Shown in pieces: positions 38,801 to 49,310 of a DNA stretch of 64,000 bases. The position numbers were made by a program, and so were the translations under genes. Source of the stretch: Setophaga petechia (Eukaryota > Chordata > Aves > Passeriformes > Parulidae); contig JANCRA010000004.1 in the NCBI GenBank assembly GCA_024362935.1, forward strand, positions 22,696,121-22,760,120, written 5' to 3'. The notes beneath the pieces are model-generated. The model did no database searches. It had not been told where the DNA came from and saw only the letters and a list, made by a program, of their open reading frames with translations. Every line of letters starts with the position of its first letter. Within the stretch, counting starts at the first letter, position 1.

Positions 38801-40538
38801 AGATTGCTGTAAGGCAACCCCGTTCAAACCCTGAAGCTAAACAATACACTATTTTCTCTTGCTTAGTTTCATTGTAGCTAATTTAATATTCTGAAGAATG
38901 AAGCAAGCAAAATGGGTTTGATATGTTCTACAAGAAGGAACACCTGCTGGAATGACATGGGTTTGCAAGCAGGAAAAAGATTTACCCTTTTCTTCTTCTG
39001 CCATTTGAAATAACGTTCTTTTTGGGTTTTTGTTTGTTTGGTTTTGATTTTAGTCTGCCTCCCACCCTCTTCTGTATTTTTATTCCCCCGTAGCTTTCTT
39101 GTAGATCATTGCCCTATTTTCTCTGGTACTGGTCTGGATCAGATGATGTGTGCATGCCACTGCCAGTCTGATTCCACTGCATGAGGTTTATTTCCAAGCA
39201 GAAGAGAAGGATCTGTACTTTCAGGGTGGGGTGTCAAGGGAGCTATGTGTGAAGTGTGCTGCAAGGGTTATCTAGTTTACTGTGACTTGCAGCCTTTTAC
39301 TTTCAGATCACCCTTATATATAAGTAAGTCTTAGAAGTTTGAAGTGGAATGATTTTATGCAAAACAAGTTAAGTTTTTATTTCTTCTAAATCCTGTGTAC
39401 AGACACGCAGGTGGGAGAGAACAATCTTAGAGTACTTGGGGTTTGACTTATTCTGGGCAATAGCTGCTTGAAAATGAAAAGAAAATTCTAGGGGTTATCT
39501 GGTTTTTCTATCAACAGAAGTTAGCTGGATGGTTAGTGTGTAAGCTTTAGACCTGAACAGATCTCTCTTGGGATATATTTAACGAAACTTTTTCACCTGT
39601 TTGAATTTGTTGTTGATTTGTCAAGGTTTTTTTCTGCTGCCTTTCCAACGAATAGCAACAGTCTATCTACTCCACAGTGGTTAGTATAGCACAGAGCTTG
39701 ATGCAGCCCTGGTTGAGGTCAAGCACTCCAATTCGAACCTCTCAAGGGCTTTCTCTATGTGTTGCCAGTGTACTGGTAAAAATGACTTTAAACTCTTGTC
39801 AGTGCAGTTACTGGTGCATGCATCACAGTCCCACTCAAATAAACCTGTCACAACACAGAGTCAGCAGCTAGAGAAGAGTACAAGGGCAGGCCTCTAGCTT
39901 TTCATTCGAGCATCACTAAACGTGCACAGAGTGCCCAATTATTTCAGCATTATTGAGCAAGCCTACAGGAGGACCCAAGCCTTGCTACATTAGATTTTCT
40001 TTAGTAATTTGCTCAAGTACCGCTGAGGACACTTAAAGGGCTTAAAACGGTGGCTGCAACCAGTTTCCTTTTCTGGATTGTTAATTCAGGTTTTCTCTTT
40101 CAAATTAACTTTCACTGCATGCTGTGCAGTAGCGCTGGGAGAACTGTTTAACACTAATTTTTTCAATTTTCAGCTTTTTTTTTTCATTATATAACTGCAT
40201 TTACAGTTACATATGTTTTGATTAGATGTGTACATGGTGTGTTTCTACTAGAAAGAGAAAAGCATAATACCTCTGTCAAAAAAATAAAAAATTCACCAGA
40301 ATGGCAACATTCATTTGTTTTCTTTTTTGATTTTTTAAGTTTTGTTGTTGTTGTTTTCCAGTTCAATCTGCGTTTTACCAAATATGTTGCGTCCAAGCAT
40401 CTGGACATTTTTAAGGTACCAGGCTGTTTGGATTGATTAGATGCATTGATTGATCTGATCAGTTACAGTTGATGTAGGTGATCAATTAGACAATCCCCAG
40501 CTCCCTGAACAAATTCAATATCTGTGTTTTGTTTTTCA

Positions 40539-40544
40539 CAGCAG
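40539..40544 (+). promoter_or_regulatory. TLE4: NAGNAG tandem splice acceptor at exon 7
   Basis: The acceptor reads CAGCAG after a pyrimidine tract (TGTTTTGTTTTTCA). Use of the first AG gives QQQLQ at the exon start and use of the second gives QQLQ, differing by one glutamine. Both keep the frame. The first site is the default choice in this annotation. Confidence 0.75.
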
Positions 40545-40746
40545 CAACAACTCCAGGCCCAGCACTTGTCACATGGACATGGTCTTCCCGTGCCGCTCAC
40601 TCCGCACCCCTCGGGCTTGCAGCCTCCAGCCATCCCACCCATTGGCAGCAGTGCTGGTCTCCTGGCACTCTCCAGTGCACTGGGGGGGCAGTCCCACCTC
40701 CCAATTAAAGATGAGAAGAAGCACCATGATAATGATCACCAAAGAG
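40542..40746 (+). CDS. TLE4: TLE4 exon 7 (GP domain)
   Basis: This 205-nt exon starts in phase 0, encodes 68 residues and one extra base (G), and ends before GTAGGC. It starts [14 protein letters not shown] and contains [29 protein letters not shown] and [13 protein letters not shown]. This is the glycine/proline-rich GP domain, the flexible segment of Groucho proteins reported to bind histone deacetylase 1. The residues [33 protein letters not shown] identify TLE4; TLE1 and TLE3 differ here by family knowledge (for example GIPPLGG and AIKDDKKHHDAEH in TLE1). The acceptor CAGCAG is a tandem NAGNAG site, so the first glutamine codon may be optional. The exon is clearly richer in G+C and CpG than the flanking introns. 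No disruption is seen. Confidence 0.97.
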
Positions 40747-41151
40747 GTAGGCACTGCCAGAGGAGTGTGTGGCTTTGGTTTCCTTTTTTTTTAAAAAATT
40801 CTCCTGTTTAAGGCAAGTGAAGGTGGGGGAGGGAGGAGCAATTTTCAGAAGAGTTCCTAGCTAATTACTTTTGTGTTTATTATCAAGCAGTAGCCAGGAA
40901 TTGTGTTCAAATGCTAGAAATCCAGTTTTATAAATCTGGCTGTACAGCATTAATAATTAACTGTACAGAAAAGTTAACATCTGTGCAATTTATTATTTAA
41001 CAGACATCAGGATTCTTTCTTCAGAGCATGATAAATGTATAATTTTGTGTAAACTAACTAGTATTTTTCTTTCTTTTTTTCTTCCCCCCCATGCCCATCC
41101 CCTGCCACAATATCTCCCCCTCCTTACGCATGGGGGCTGCTCTGCATGCAG
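40747..41151 (+). other. TLE4: TLE4 intron 7 (short)
   Basis: At 405 nt this is by far the shortest intron in the window. Its last 90 nt are a pyrimidine-rich, AG-free stretch leading into the 17-nt exon 8. A CTAAC branch-site match lies at 41054-41058 and a second candidate, CTTAC, at 41123-41127. The shortness and the long pyrimidine tract suit definition of a very small exon across the intron. Confidence 0.92.
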
Positions 41152-41168
41152 ACAGAGACTCCATCAAG
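41152..41168 (+). CDS. TLE4: TLE4 exon 8, 17-nt microexon (start of CcN region)
   Basis: This 17-nt exon completes the split codon from exon 7 (G + AC, Asp) and then reads AGA GAC TCC ATC AAG. The spliced peptide is HQR-DRDSIK, the known TLE4 sequence at the GP to CcN boundary. The acceptor is CATGCAG|AC and the donor AAG|GTAGGA. The exon restores phase 0, so skipping it would shift the frame of everything downstream. The upstream intron is only 405 nt and has a long pyrimidine tract. In TLE4 the next residues are the serine-rich CcN region with CK2 and CDK sites and the nuclear localisation signal; their exon was not found in this window. Such a short exon is easily missed by gene predictors. 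Confidence 0.93.
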
Positions 41169-42539
41169 GTAGGATTCCATTTTGTAGGTATAAAGTGTAG
41201 CTCGACAGAGCTGCGTGAACACGGCATTTTTCTGAAATGTGGCACAGAGTGGTGGAAAAAGTCACAAACTGGAACTGGGTCGTGATGCTTGTGTTGATTG
41301 GCAGCACCCTGCATAGCCTGTGTATCACATTTAGGCAATGGCTAGTAGTGGGGCAGCTAGGATTGCGGGCAACATGCTGACCAGTGAGTTTACTGGAACA
41401 GCATTGAGGCTGTTCTTGGGTGGAAAGAAAGGTCTGCCCAGGGCCTGTGTCCAAGCTTTTGAGACAGAAAGAATAAGCCAGTAGTCTTAAGTCATTTGGA
41501 TGTTGTATATTGCAATTCTGATATTTCCTTATAATGCAGTTGAGGAAGGAGAGCTCTGTTGCACACAGGGGGATGCAGGGTGTTGCCTGCTGTCCTGTAG
41601 TTGGAGAGGAGTGAGCTGCCCTTCCCTCTACCCTGATGAATGTGGTACTAAAGCTTGAACTGAGGATTCTTCCTTCTTTTTCCAAAAATTAATTTTCAGG
41701 TTCTGTGTGACTCTGGAGCATACCTGTATACTGTGTAAGGTGATGATAATAAGTAGATATAATAACATACCTTGTAACCTGCATAATTTTGAGCATTCAG
41801 TAATAGATACAAGTATGATTCAGTGACATGTGTTGCTTTTCCGTACTGATAGCCATCAGTCTCCCAGGGACTCCTGGGGTTTTAATGCTGCAGATGGAGG
41901 GATGTGTGTTAGTCCTGTCCACTTGCTTCATGGGTCTGCTCTCCTAGTTTGCTTGGTTTTCAGAAACACAAGGTCAAGCCTTATTAGGTGCTGCTGAGTG
42001 TGAAAAGAAAGATACATTTCTCTTATCAACAGCAAGACCTGTACCAACCTTACAGAGCACTTAGAAACAGTTTGTCAGGTTTCTAGTTGTGTTTTTTTTA
42101 GGAAGATCTAATATATTCTTGAGGTTGGGGAAGTGATGAAAGAGATGTTCACAGCATGAGTCTAGTGTGCCTTACACAAGATTAGCAGGATCTTGTCAGG
42201 CAGATATTACTAGTGCTCCCTTTATGGTGTTGGGAGAAGCATGGTTCTGGGCACAGGCTTTACCCCCGCTAGAGACCTGTCCATCCAGGGCCGACAGAAA
42301 AGCTGACACCTTGGTTCTTTGGCAGCTGCAGGTGGGGATGTGTCCCACAGCCTATCCCAGCACACCCATTCTACCACTGGCACTCCTGACATGTCCCAGC
42401 CAAGCGCAACTGAGCCAATAGTTGTCAGTTTTGCTGTTATACACATGGCTCTGCATAACAACCAGGAGCTGACAGGAACTGTCAGTTTTCACCGTGAGCA
42501 GCAAAGGCACTGAAGCTGCCTATCTGCCGACTTAAGACA

Positions 42540-42700
42540 ACAGTGTGTTGGATTTCACTTCAGCCTCTTTGTCATGAGGGCTGGAAACTGCTAATACTAC
42601 TTAATGCGGTGGGGCCGGAGCACACATTAATGACAATTTACCTAGAAAACCCCGTCTTCATTGTGAACAGATAAGTTTAGTCCATTTTCCTTTCTCTGGC
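42540..42700. promoter_or_regulatory. candidate conserved non-coding element
   Basis: It contains the RUNX-like TGCGGTGG, a CpG in GGGCCGGAG, ATTAATGACAATTT (homeodomain and SOX-like) and CCCCGTCTTC within 60 nt. It lies in intron 8, 1.4 kb after exon 8. Confidence 0.3.
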
Positions 42701-43441
42701 ACTCAAACTAACAAATGCAAGTGGAATGGATAACTAACTGTGAGAGTACAAAACCATGTGATTTCCTGAGTGAGTTTGCTTACCTATATAGTCAAAACCA
42801 TGATGATTTCATTCAAGAAAGTGACTGAGGAGAATTGCTAACATATACCATTCACTGTTTCTAAACAATATATGCTAGTCATGTGTTTGTATCATTTGTG
42901 AGGTGTTGGGGTGTTTATGCTGGCATGGATATTAGGGTGAGCATTTGTACTGAAAAGGCTGATTTTGTCTGGGATGGATTCAAAAGGGCTGTTACTCATA
43001 CAGCTTCCAGAAGGAATGAAGGGCATCTACTTTGTGCAGTTTACTTTGAAATGATAACTAGATGTTTGTCTTGCACAGTGCTCAGGTTGTGAATTGGCTT
43101 GTGTGTGTCAGCATTATGAGGCTTACTGCCAGCTTTGCAAGGTGAAATAGTTTGCTAATTTCCTTAAATGTTTTCAGTGATGCCCAGAGTAGCAGTTAGT
43201 TGCTTGTTCAATCGATCCCTCCTCCCTTAAGTGGTTCCCGGTTAAGAGAGGCCTTTTATGATTGTCTGCAGTGTGACTTGAGACAGTTTTTGTCAGCCAG
43301 AACCAGCTGGAGTCTGTGTGCTTGTATGAAATAATTTATTCATGCAGGATAATGCTCCTTAACATTTAACAGGTGATGAACGTGACATAAATTTCCTTCT
43401 TCCTTTTAATTTTTCCCTTTTCTCTTCCAATGTGCAAACAG

Positions 43442-43463
43442 GCAGTCTCTGGTACTCTAAATA
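43442..43463 (+). other. candidate 22-nt alternative microexon of TLE4
   Basis: A 67-nt AG-free, pyrimidine-rich stretch ends in GCAAACAG, followed 22 nt later by a consensus donor GTAAGT. Read in the phase left by exon 8 it encodes AVSGTLN plus one base. If included before a phase-0 exon it would shift the frame. If the donor were ignored, the frame stops at TAA 43469-43471, giving AVSGTLNSK as a tail. This is an inference from splice signals only; it may be a chance decoy. Confidence 0.3.
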
Positions 43464-45769
43464 GTAAGTAATTTTTGGCCATCTGTCAAAAGGAAATTTC
43501 AATACAAATTTAAATTAATGATGCCTGAAATTTTTTATAGCTCCTCTAAAAGCCTCTAATGTGCAGAAAATTCTGAATCTGCTGGTAGTAATTAGTGTAG
43601 CATGTAATGAGGATATGGGCAATGTTATACAGCCCCTGTGTAACGTTTTGATATGGTAGCAAAATTTTGATTTATATAAGGTTGTGCCTGGGTTTAATTG
43701 TGAGAGACACTTTAAAGTGTTTTCTTGCTGATATAGATTATTAAGCAGAGTGGATTTTAAAATAGCTCATGAAGTGTAAATTTATGCTTTAGTGTGGAAT
43801 TCAGATAACAAAGGTACAGTACCCATTTCTACAAAGAAAGGAATTTGGCTGAAATGACCCATTTCTTGCCACTATTTACAGAACTTTGGATTTGCTGGAC
43901 AGTTTTCTTACTGAAACTTGCTGTCTCTAGCTGTGCTGGTCCTGACTCTCCTCTTAGTTCAAGCCAGGGAAAAGGCAGTTTGTATCACTCTGCCAGACAT
44001 GACATGTTACGCCTGACCTGCTCAGCACCTCCCCTGACTGAGTAGTTCACTGCTGAAACTGAGTAGTCACCTTCAGGTAATATAAGATTGTCCAGGAGCT
44101 GTTCCTAAATAATAGATCAGCATTGACACAGCAAGCTCTGTAGAGAAGGGCAGCTTTGGGAGCTCTTTGATTTCTTCTTGGATCCAGTCCTCCAAATTCT
44201 TTGCAAAGTTTGAGGTATGGGAAAATTCTAAACGCTGTAAACAGGGTCATGGGAGTGCTTTTTGTGCAGTGGCAAGACTGTGGAGCGGACAAAAGGAAGG
44301 GAAGGGTGGCATGTGCCAGGGCTGTGCTCTAAGTGCAGCCCTGGCTTAAGGGCTCTGAGGGAATATAATGTGTTTAGACAGAAAGACAAACAGCTCTGCA
44401 GTTAACCGCACTGCTTTTTGTGGAGGACTTGGTGTGTCTCCTTTTCAAAACCATTGAACTTTTTTTTTTTTTTAAGAGGAGAAAAAAAGGGAAAGGATTA
44501 TTATTTTAAGTGGATTCTTTCTTGCAAATTGCACTTGCACAAGTTTTTTTCCACCTCCGTGAGGACTCTTGGTGGAGGAGGCATGTCCTTCTTTCCAGCC
44601 CTAGTGTCATCTCTGGGACAAAGGTGGCAAAAGTTTCTCTGGTGCTTAAAAAAATTCCTTTTCTAATACATTCCCTTTGGAGAAGCTATGGAAACATCTT
44701 GTGTAAAAAAGCTCCACCTGACAAAAAGTAGTGTAGTGCTGGCGCTCTCTTCCCATAACTCTTAATGCAGCAAATGGAATGAAGGAGCTCCCAGACACTG
44801 GCTGGGCTGTGTGCCTGCCTGAGGTAGCATGGATGTCCCCAAGCAGATTGTTCAAGAACCTCAGAGTCTCCTGATGGATGTGAATTCATGTGCAGGATCC
44901 ATCATGTGTAACTTTTTATCACTTCTAATGTAGATTTCTTGTTCTTTACATGCCTGTTAAGCATTGCCTTTCTTTTGGGGTTGGTTGGTTTGTTTCTTTG
45001 GGTTGCTTTTTGGTTGTTAGAGTTTTTTTCTTTATCTGATTTTTAAATTATTTGGGGCAGAGACTATGCCTGTAGTAAGACTTGCCAAGGTGATGAAGCT
45101 TTTTTTCATTTTGATCTGTTTCAGCAGTAACAAGTGCCAATAATTGAAAATTGCAGTCTTGTGACAGGAATAAAACAGCTAGTTTGAGATTCCTCTGGGG
45201 GGAGAAAAAGAATTTTAGAAGAAAATATATGAAATAATGCATCAAATGGAGTTTTGGGGTGGATTTCTGGCCAACATGCTGGTGAATTGGGAGAAGTCTG
45301 TCAGGGTAAATTGAGGTGAATTTAGAAATAAAATTACTTTTGCCTTAATCTGTGTGAAAGCTAATAATTACACATGTGGGCGATACAGGGAAAGTGGATG
45401 GATGCGATTCACACATTCCATTTACATTTGTGGTAGCAGGTGCTCCAGTGGTTCTCAAGCTTGTTTGCCATTATTAAGTGTTTAGACCTCCTTTCATTTA
45501 GTTGTGAGTAGGCTGCTTACTCCTGAATCTCTGAGTAACCTGATGCTTGGAGGAGTTGTGTGGATGCACTTCTGGAAAGTACAAAATACTTTAAATAAAA
45601 ATCCCCCAACATATAAGATTTCTGGATATTACCAAATGTAATTATGTTGCTGACTTTGTTCTGCTGATAGAGGAACACCACATAAGCTGCTGTTATGTAT
45701 TTTCGTGGACTTTGCCCTCATTATCAGGTTTCTTTTAAATGGGACTTCCTCTAGAGGCATGAGTGTGCT

Positions 45770-46370
45770 GCCAAATGTCTCAGCATTCAGTGACAATGAA
45801 ACAAGCCAAAAAATTGTGGCTACCTGTTACAAACTTAAAGGAATTTGCGGAATTTATTTCCTGACCATTTTGTTATTTGGCCAATTAATCGCCATTCAGC
45901 TAAAAAGCACTTCACAGGCGTGTTAAAATCCAGACATTTCAGACTCACATGGATTCTGTTTGTACGTTTTGCCATTCAGGAATGAAGTGTATTTTGCTTT
46001 CTTTTATGATGAAGCGGTAGTTTTAAACAGAGCAGATTTGAGCTACACTGCTCTGCAAGAGGTGTGGTTTTGGGGGTAGCGTTAACAAATAATAATGAGT
46101 AACTTCTGTTGGCTTCTGATACAGTAATTTTTTCAGTATTAATTGATATCTGCCTCTGGGTGTGTAAACTGTGCCGAATGTAACAGGTGCCCTAATTCCA
46201 GAAAATGTGTTGTAATTGTTTGTTTGTGGAACAGATGAATAAATATCTGTGGGGCATAGCTGGTCCTCAGGTGGTGAACGTGAGTGGATTAATGATGTGA
46301 TTGGGTGAGACATGCTTGTTTGTTGCAGTCTCGTCCAGTAACTGTCTACTGAAGCAGAACAAATATTAAT
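45770..46370. promoter_or_regulatory. candidate conserved non-coding elements
   Basis: Two adjacent stretches look constrained: 45775-45940, with GTGACAATGAAACAAG, TTTGCGGAATTTA and CCAATTAATCGCC; and 46020-46370, with GGTAGCGTTAACAAATAATA, AGTATTAATTGATATC and GAACGTGAGTGGATTAATG. Motif content suggests homeodomain and SOX binding. Pattern only. Confidence 0.28.
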
Positions 46371-47859
46371 TAGCAAGGTCCTGTTTGTTGTCTCAGTCTA
46401 TCTTATGGAGTTGATTTTTTGGCACTGTTTTTTTTTCTTAATAACCTTTTAATGGCTAAACTTGTAGTGTGTCATTTAAGCTCTGTGGTTTTTAAAAGGA
46501 ACATGAAACTAAACCTCAGGTGTGTATCTCCCTGCTGTGTTTTTTTCTTCTTTTCTCCCCCTCACCCCAACTGAGTTTTAAATTTCTTTCATTCATGCAA
46601 TATCACATCTTTAGTCCTTTTCAGGAGGTCATCTGGAAAGTTTTATTTAGTGTAGAGTACTCATATTCATATGAAAGTGACAGCATATACTCTGGCATCA
46701 AAGAATTAGCTGCTTCTGCTAGTTTTGATGGCTTCACCTCTTTTACCCAATAGCTTTCTACCCGCTTCTGTCTATTAATGGCACACTGTCCTCTTATCTT
46801 ACATCTTTCTGCACATTACCACAGGGTGATTTTTACTCAGGAGTGTGCCCACATTTGGTCAAATTCCCATAGTGCTTCCCACTGTCAAACTTTTGTATTG
46901 CCACTTGGTGATTTAAGGTAACTCAAATATTCTCTATCCAGATGCTCTCTTTGCCCAGAAGGCAAATACATACATGGGCTGTAATTTCTAACCTGAGCAG
47001 TCATGTCTAATTATTTCCATGGCAACAGACTGTGATGTTGATAACACAGGATTATGATTTCACATCATAGAGTAGGAAGAGGAAGTTTGCTGGAATGAGG
47101 AGGTGGGTGGAAAGGTCTCCAGTGCAAAGGCTTTGACAATATAATAGCTGGGGGAAGAGAAGTAAAGGGAGGAAATTAATTTGTTTATTTTATCTCTTAA
47201 AGTTTTTTCATTGTAAGCATGCAATTAAAGTCATGCTTTACACACTGGATTTCATGTCTTACACTCGTTTACTCATGGTGGCTGAATTGGAATGAGGAAC
47301 ACATTTGCAGGTCAAGTTACATAGATGTTTGTCAATGTAATGGGAGAAAAAAATGAACATATATCAATTTTTGTCAAAAGTGGGACACAGATTATGTTTT
47401 TGACTTACAGATTTCTGTTGGCACTGTGATTTTTTCTTTTTTTGGTTTTGTTTTTTGGAGCATATAACATTTTAATTTTGTCTTTAAAACCCTTAGGTCC
47501 AAAGTAACTTGAAACATCCCTTATTTTTACATGAATGAATGGACTCCTTGGGCATGCTAAGATTATCTGGTAAAGAGAGGGAAGGAGTGCACCTTCTGGA
47601 TTCAGTGACATATATGACATGCATTGCAAGTTTCTGTCATATGGGTGAAGTCACTGAATGCTAATAGTATATTTGCATGGCTCTTCTTATCTCTTTTCTG
47701 GGAAAGGAGCTCATTCCTAGGCCAACATGATTGGTTTAGGGAAATGGGTAGTCTGACTGATATGCAAGTTGTTATGCAAGATTGTTGAGTGCAACATGCA
47801 CTACAAAGTTTTAGCTGTGCTTTGAGGGAAAAAGCAATTAGACTGGCCAGCAGGAATTG

Positions 47860-48330
47860 GCCATTGAGGGAAGTTTGCAGGAAAATTGCACTGTTTCCTG
47901 CCTCTCTTTGGTACAGCTCTAATTGAGTTGAATAATTAATTAAATATCTAAAGCTCGATTAGCCTATTCTGCATAGCAATTTGAAAAGTTCTGTCTTTTC
48001 TTAAGCGACATTTGGCCTTTTGAAGAACAAAAAAATGGAAATGCTAATGTTTTTATCCAACTAATGGAAGAAAATAAAAATGTCTCCATAGCAACAAAGC
48101 TGCTTTCTACATGGTTTCCTAAAATATGCCTGAACCAGAAGCAGATGCCTGATTTGAGAATCTCGCCTTCTTCAATGTAAACAAATAACTTATAGGCAGG
48201 TGTTGGAAATAATATGGAAATCCTATTAAAGAGCCCTGGGTTCCTGTCAGTCAGGAAGCCCCTGCCACAAAGGGGTTGGTTGTCTGAATAAAGGAGGCAG
48301 AGTAAATTCTCGTTAGGCTTTAGCTTTTCC
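47860..48330. promoter_or_regulatory. candidate conserved non-coding element
   Basis: Dense AT-rich homeodomain-type sequence (AATAATTAATTAAATATC, about 47932-47949), isolated CpGs (GCTCGATTAG, TTAAGCGAC, ATCTCGCC) and an RFX-type half site CCATAGCAAC (48086-48095). The minus strand is open for 214 codons across this block, which I do not regard as a gene. Confidence 0.3.
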
Positions 48331-49059
48331 CAGGAAATGATTGTCTCTTCATGCTCTTTCTCCTGCAAGTCTGAATGCAAGCAATTTCTTCTACTGATCC
48401 CTTCTGCCACCCTCGCTTTCTGCCTCTCTTCTCCTGCTGGATTAGCGCCTGATGTCAGTAGTGGCTGCTGCTGCTTGGGGTGTTGTGTCATTTGTGATTT
48501 TAACCCCTGTTCCCTCCTGCCCCTCCCATCTGCAGCCCAGCCTTGAGGGGCTGCAGAGACGACAGCTCTGGGAGAGGTGGGAGGACAGCTAGGGGAGACA
48601 TCCGACACTGGCCTGGAGTAAGGAGAGGAAGGGAAGTTCTCTATGTGAATTTATAAATTTTGGTAAAGGTTTTTGCATGGGTGGTTTGCCTGTGTCATGC
48701 ATTGGGATTCCAAATAAAAGTGTGTTTTTTCTTGTGTCGCATGTCTAGAAAGTTGATGAAATGGTCTTGATTCTTTTTAAACTTCTTTTGAAATAACTCA
48801 GAAAATGTTCTTGCCATCACTTATCTGTTAGTCTAGTATGACACTTTTGTTGCATTTGCACTTTCTGATGTCAGTTTTGTCCCCAGACACAGCTGTACTG
48901 AGGTCTGCCCTACAGCAGCTCACCTGCCAGCCTACCTGCAGGCTCTGGGTGAAAACTTCAGTGTAGGGCAGGTGGGAGCAGGTGCTGAGGACATGCTTTC
49001 CAGGGTCTCTAGGCTGGAAACGGAGACGATGTGTTTGTCTCCTCACATCCTGTCTCTAC

Positions 49060-49310
49060 ATTCCTTGTCATGCCAGACATAGTGGTGCTCTTAATAACAC
49101 TCAGAGGGTTAAATGTGGATAAATACAAAACAAGGCTTCTGAAAAGCCTGAAGATTATCATGCAGCATTTCTCGGACTATAGCCCCCGAGACGCACTTCA
49201 TAAAGCCAATAAAGCGCGCGCTGGTGGTCTCCTGTTGCCCTGGCAACGGACCACAGGGCACCCTCTGTGTGAAATGCATGAACATCTGCGAATTAATCTT
49301 TTTTAGTTTG
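49060..49310. promoter_or_regulatory. candidate conserved regulatory element with RFX X-box
   Basis: The block contains a perfect palindromic X-box, GTTGCCCTGGCAAC (49234-49247), flanked by GTGGTC and GACCAC half-palindromes. It keeps several CpGs (TCGGAC, CCCGAGACGC, GCGCGCGC) in an otherwise CpG-poor intron. It also carries AATAAAGCG and GAATTAATC homeodomain-like sites. Retained CpGs and dense motifs are typical of conserved intronic enhancers, and RFX factors bind X-boxes. Conservation itself was not tested. An open frame crosses it on the + strand but has no protein-family resemblance. Confidence 0.4.

Larger units (their letters stand above)
25430..40541 (+). other. TLE4: TLE4 intron 6
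   Basis: This intron of 15,112 nt is bounded by GTATGT and TTTTTCACAG. It contains a T-rich tract just inside its 5' end, a candidate conserved element near 26.4-26.9 kb, an exon-like segment at 28949-29030, an ATT microsatellite and a CR1 copy in the opposite orientation (34184 to about 35830). No nested gene was recognised on either strand. Confidence 0.9.

Noticed and set aside
40573..40794. Second-frame open reading across exon 7
   Set aside because: It is a shadow of the TLE4 GP-domain exon, read in the wrong frame.
41164..41685. 173-codon minus-strand open frame overlapping exon 8
   Set aside because: Antisense to TLE4 with no family resemblance; composition looks like translated intron.
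47964..48608. 214-codon minus-strand open frame as a gene
   Set aside because: No recognisable domain, no splice or promoter context, lies inside an intron; kept only as a low-interest finding.
49031..49306. 91-codon open frame across the X-box block as a coding exon
   Set aside because: No splice sites at suitable edges and no protein resemblance; the palindromes and motif content fit a regulatory element better.
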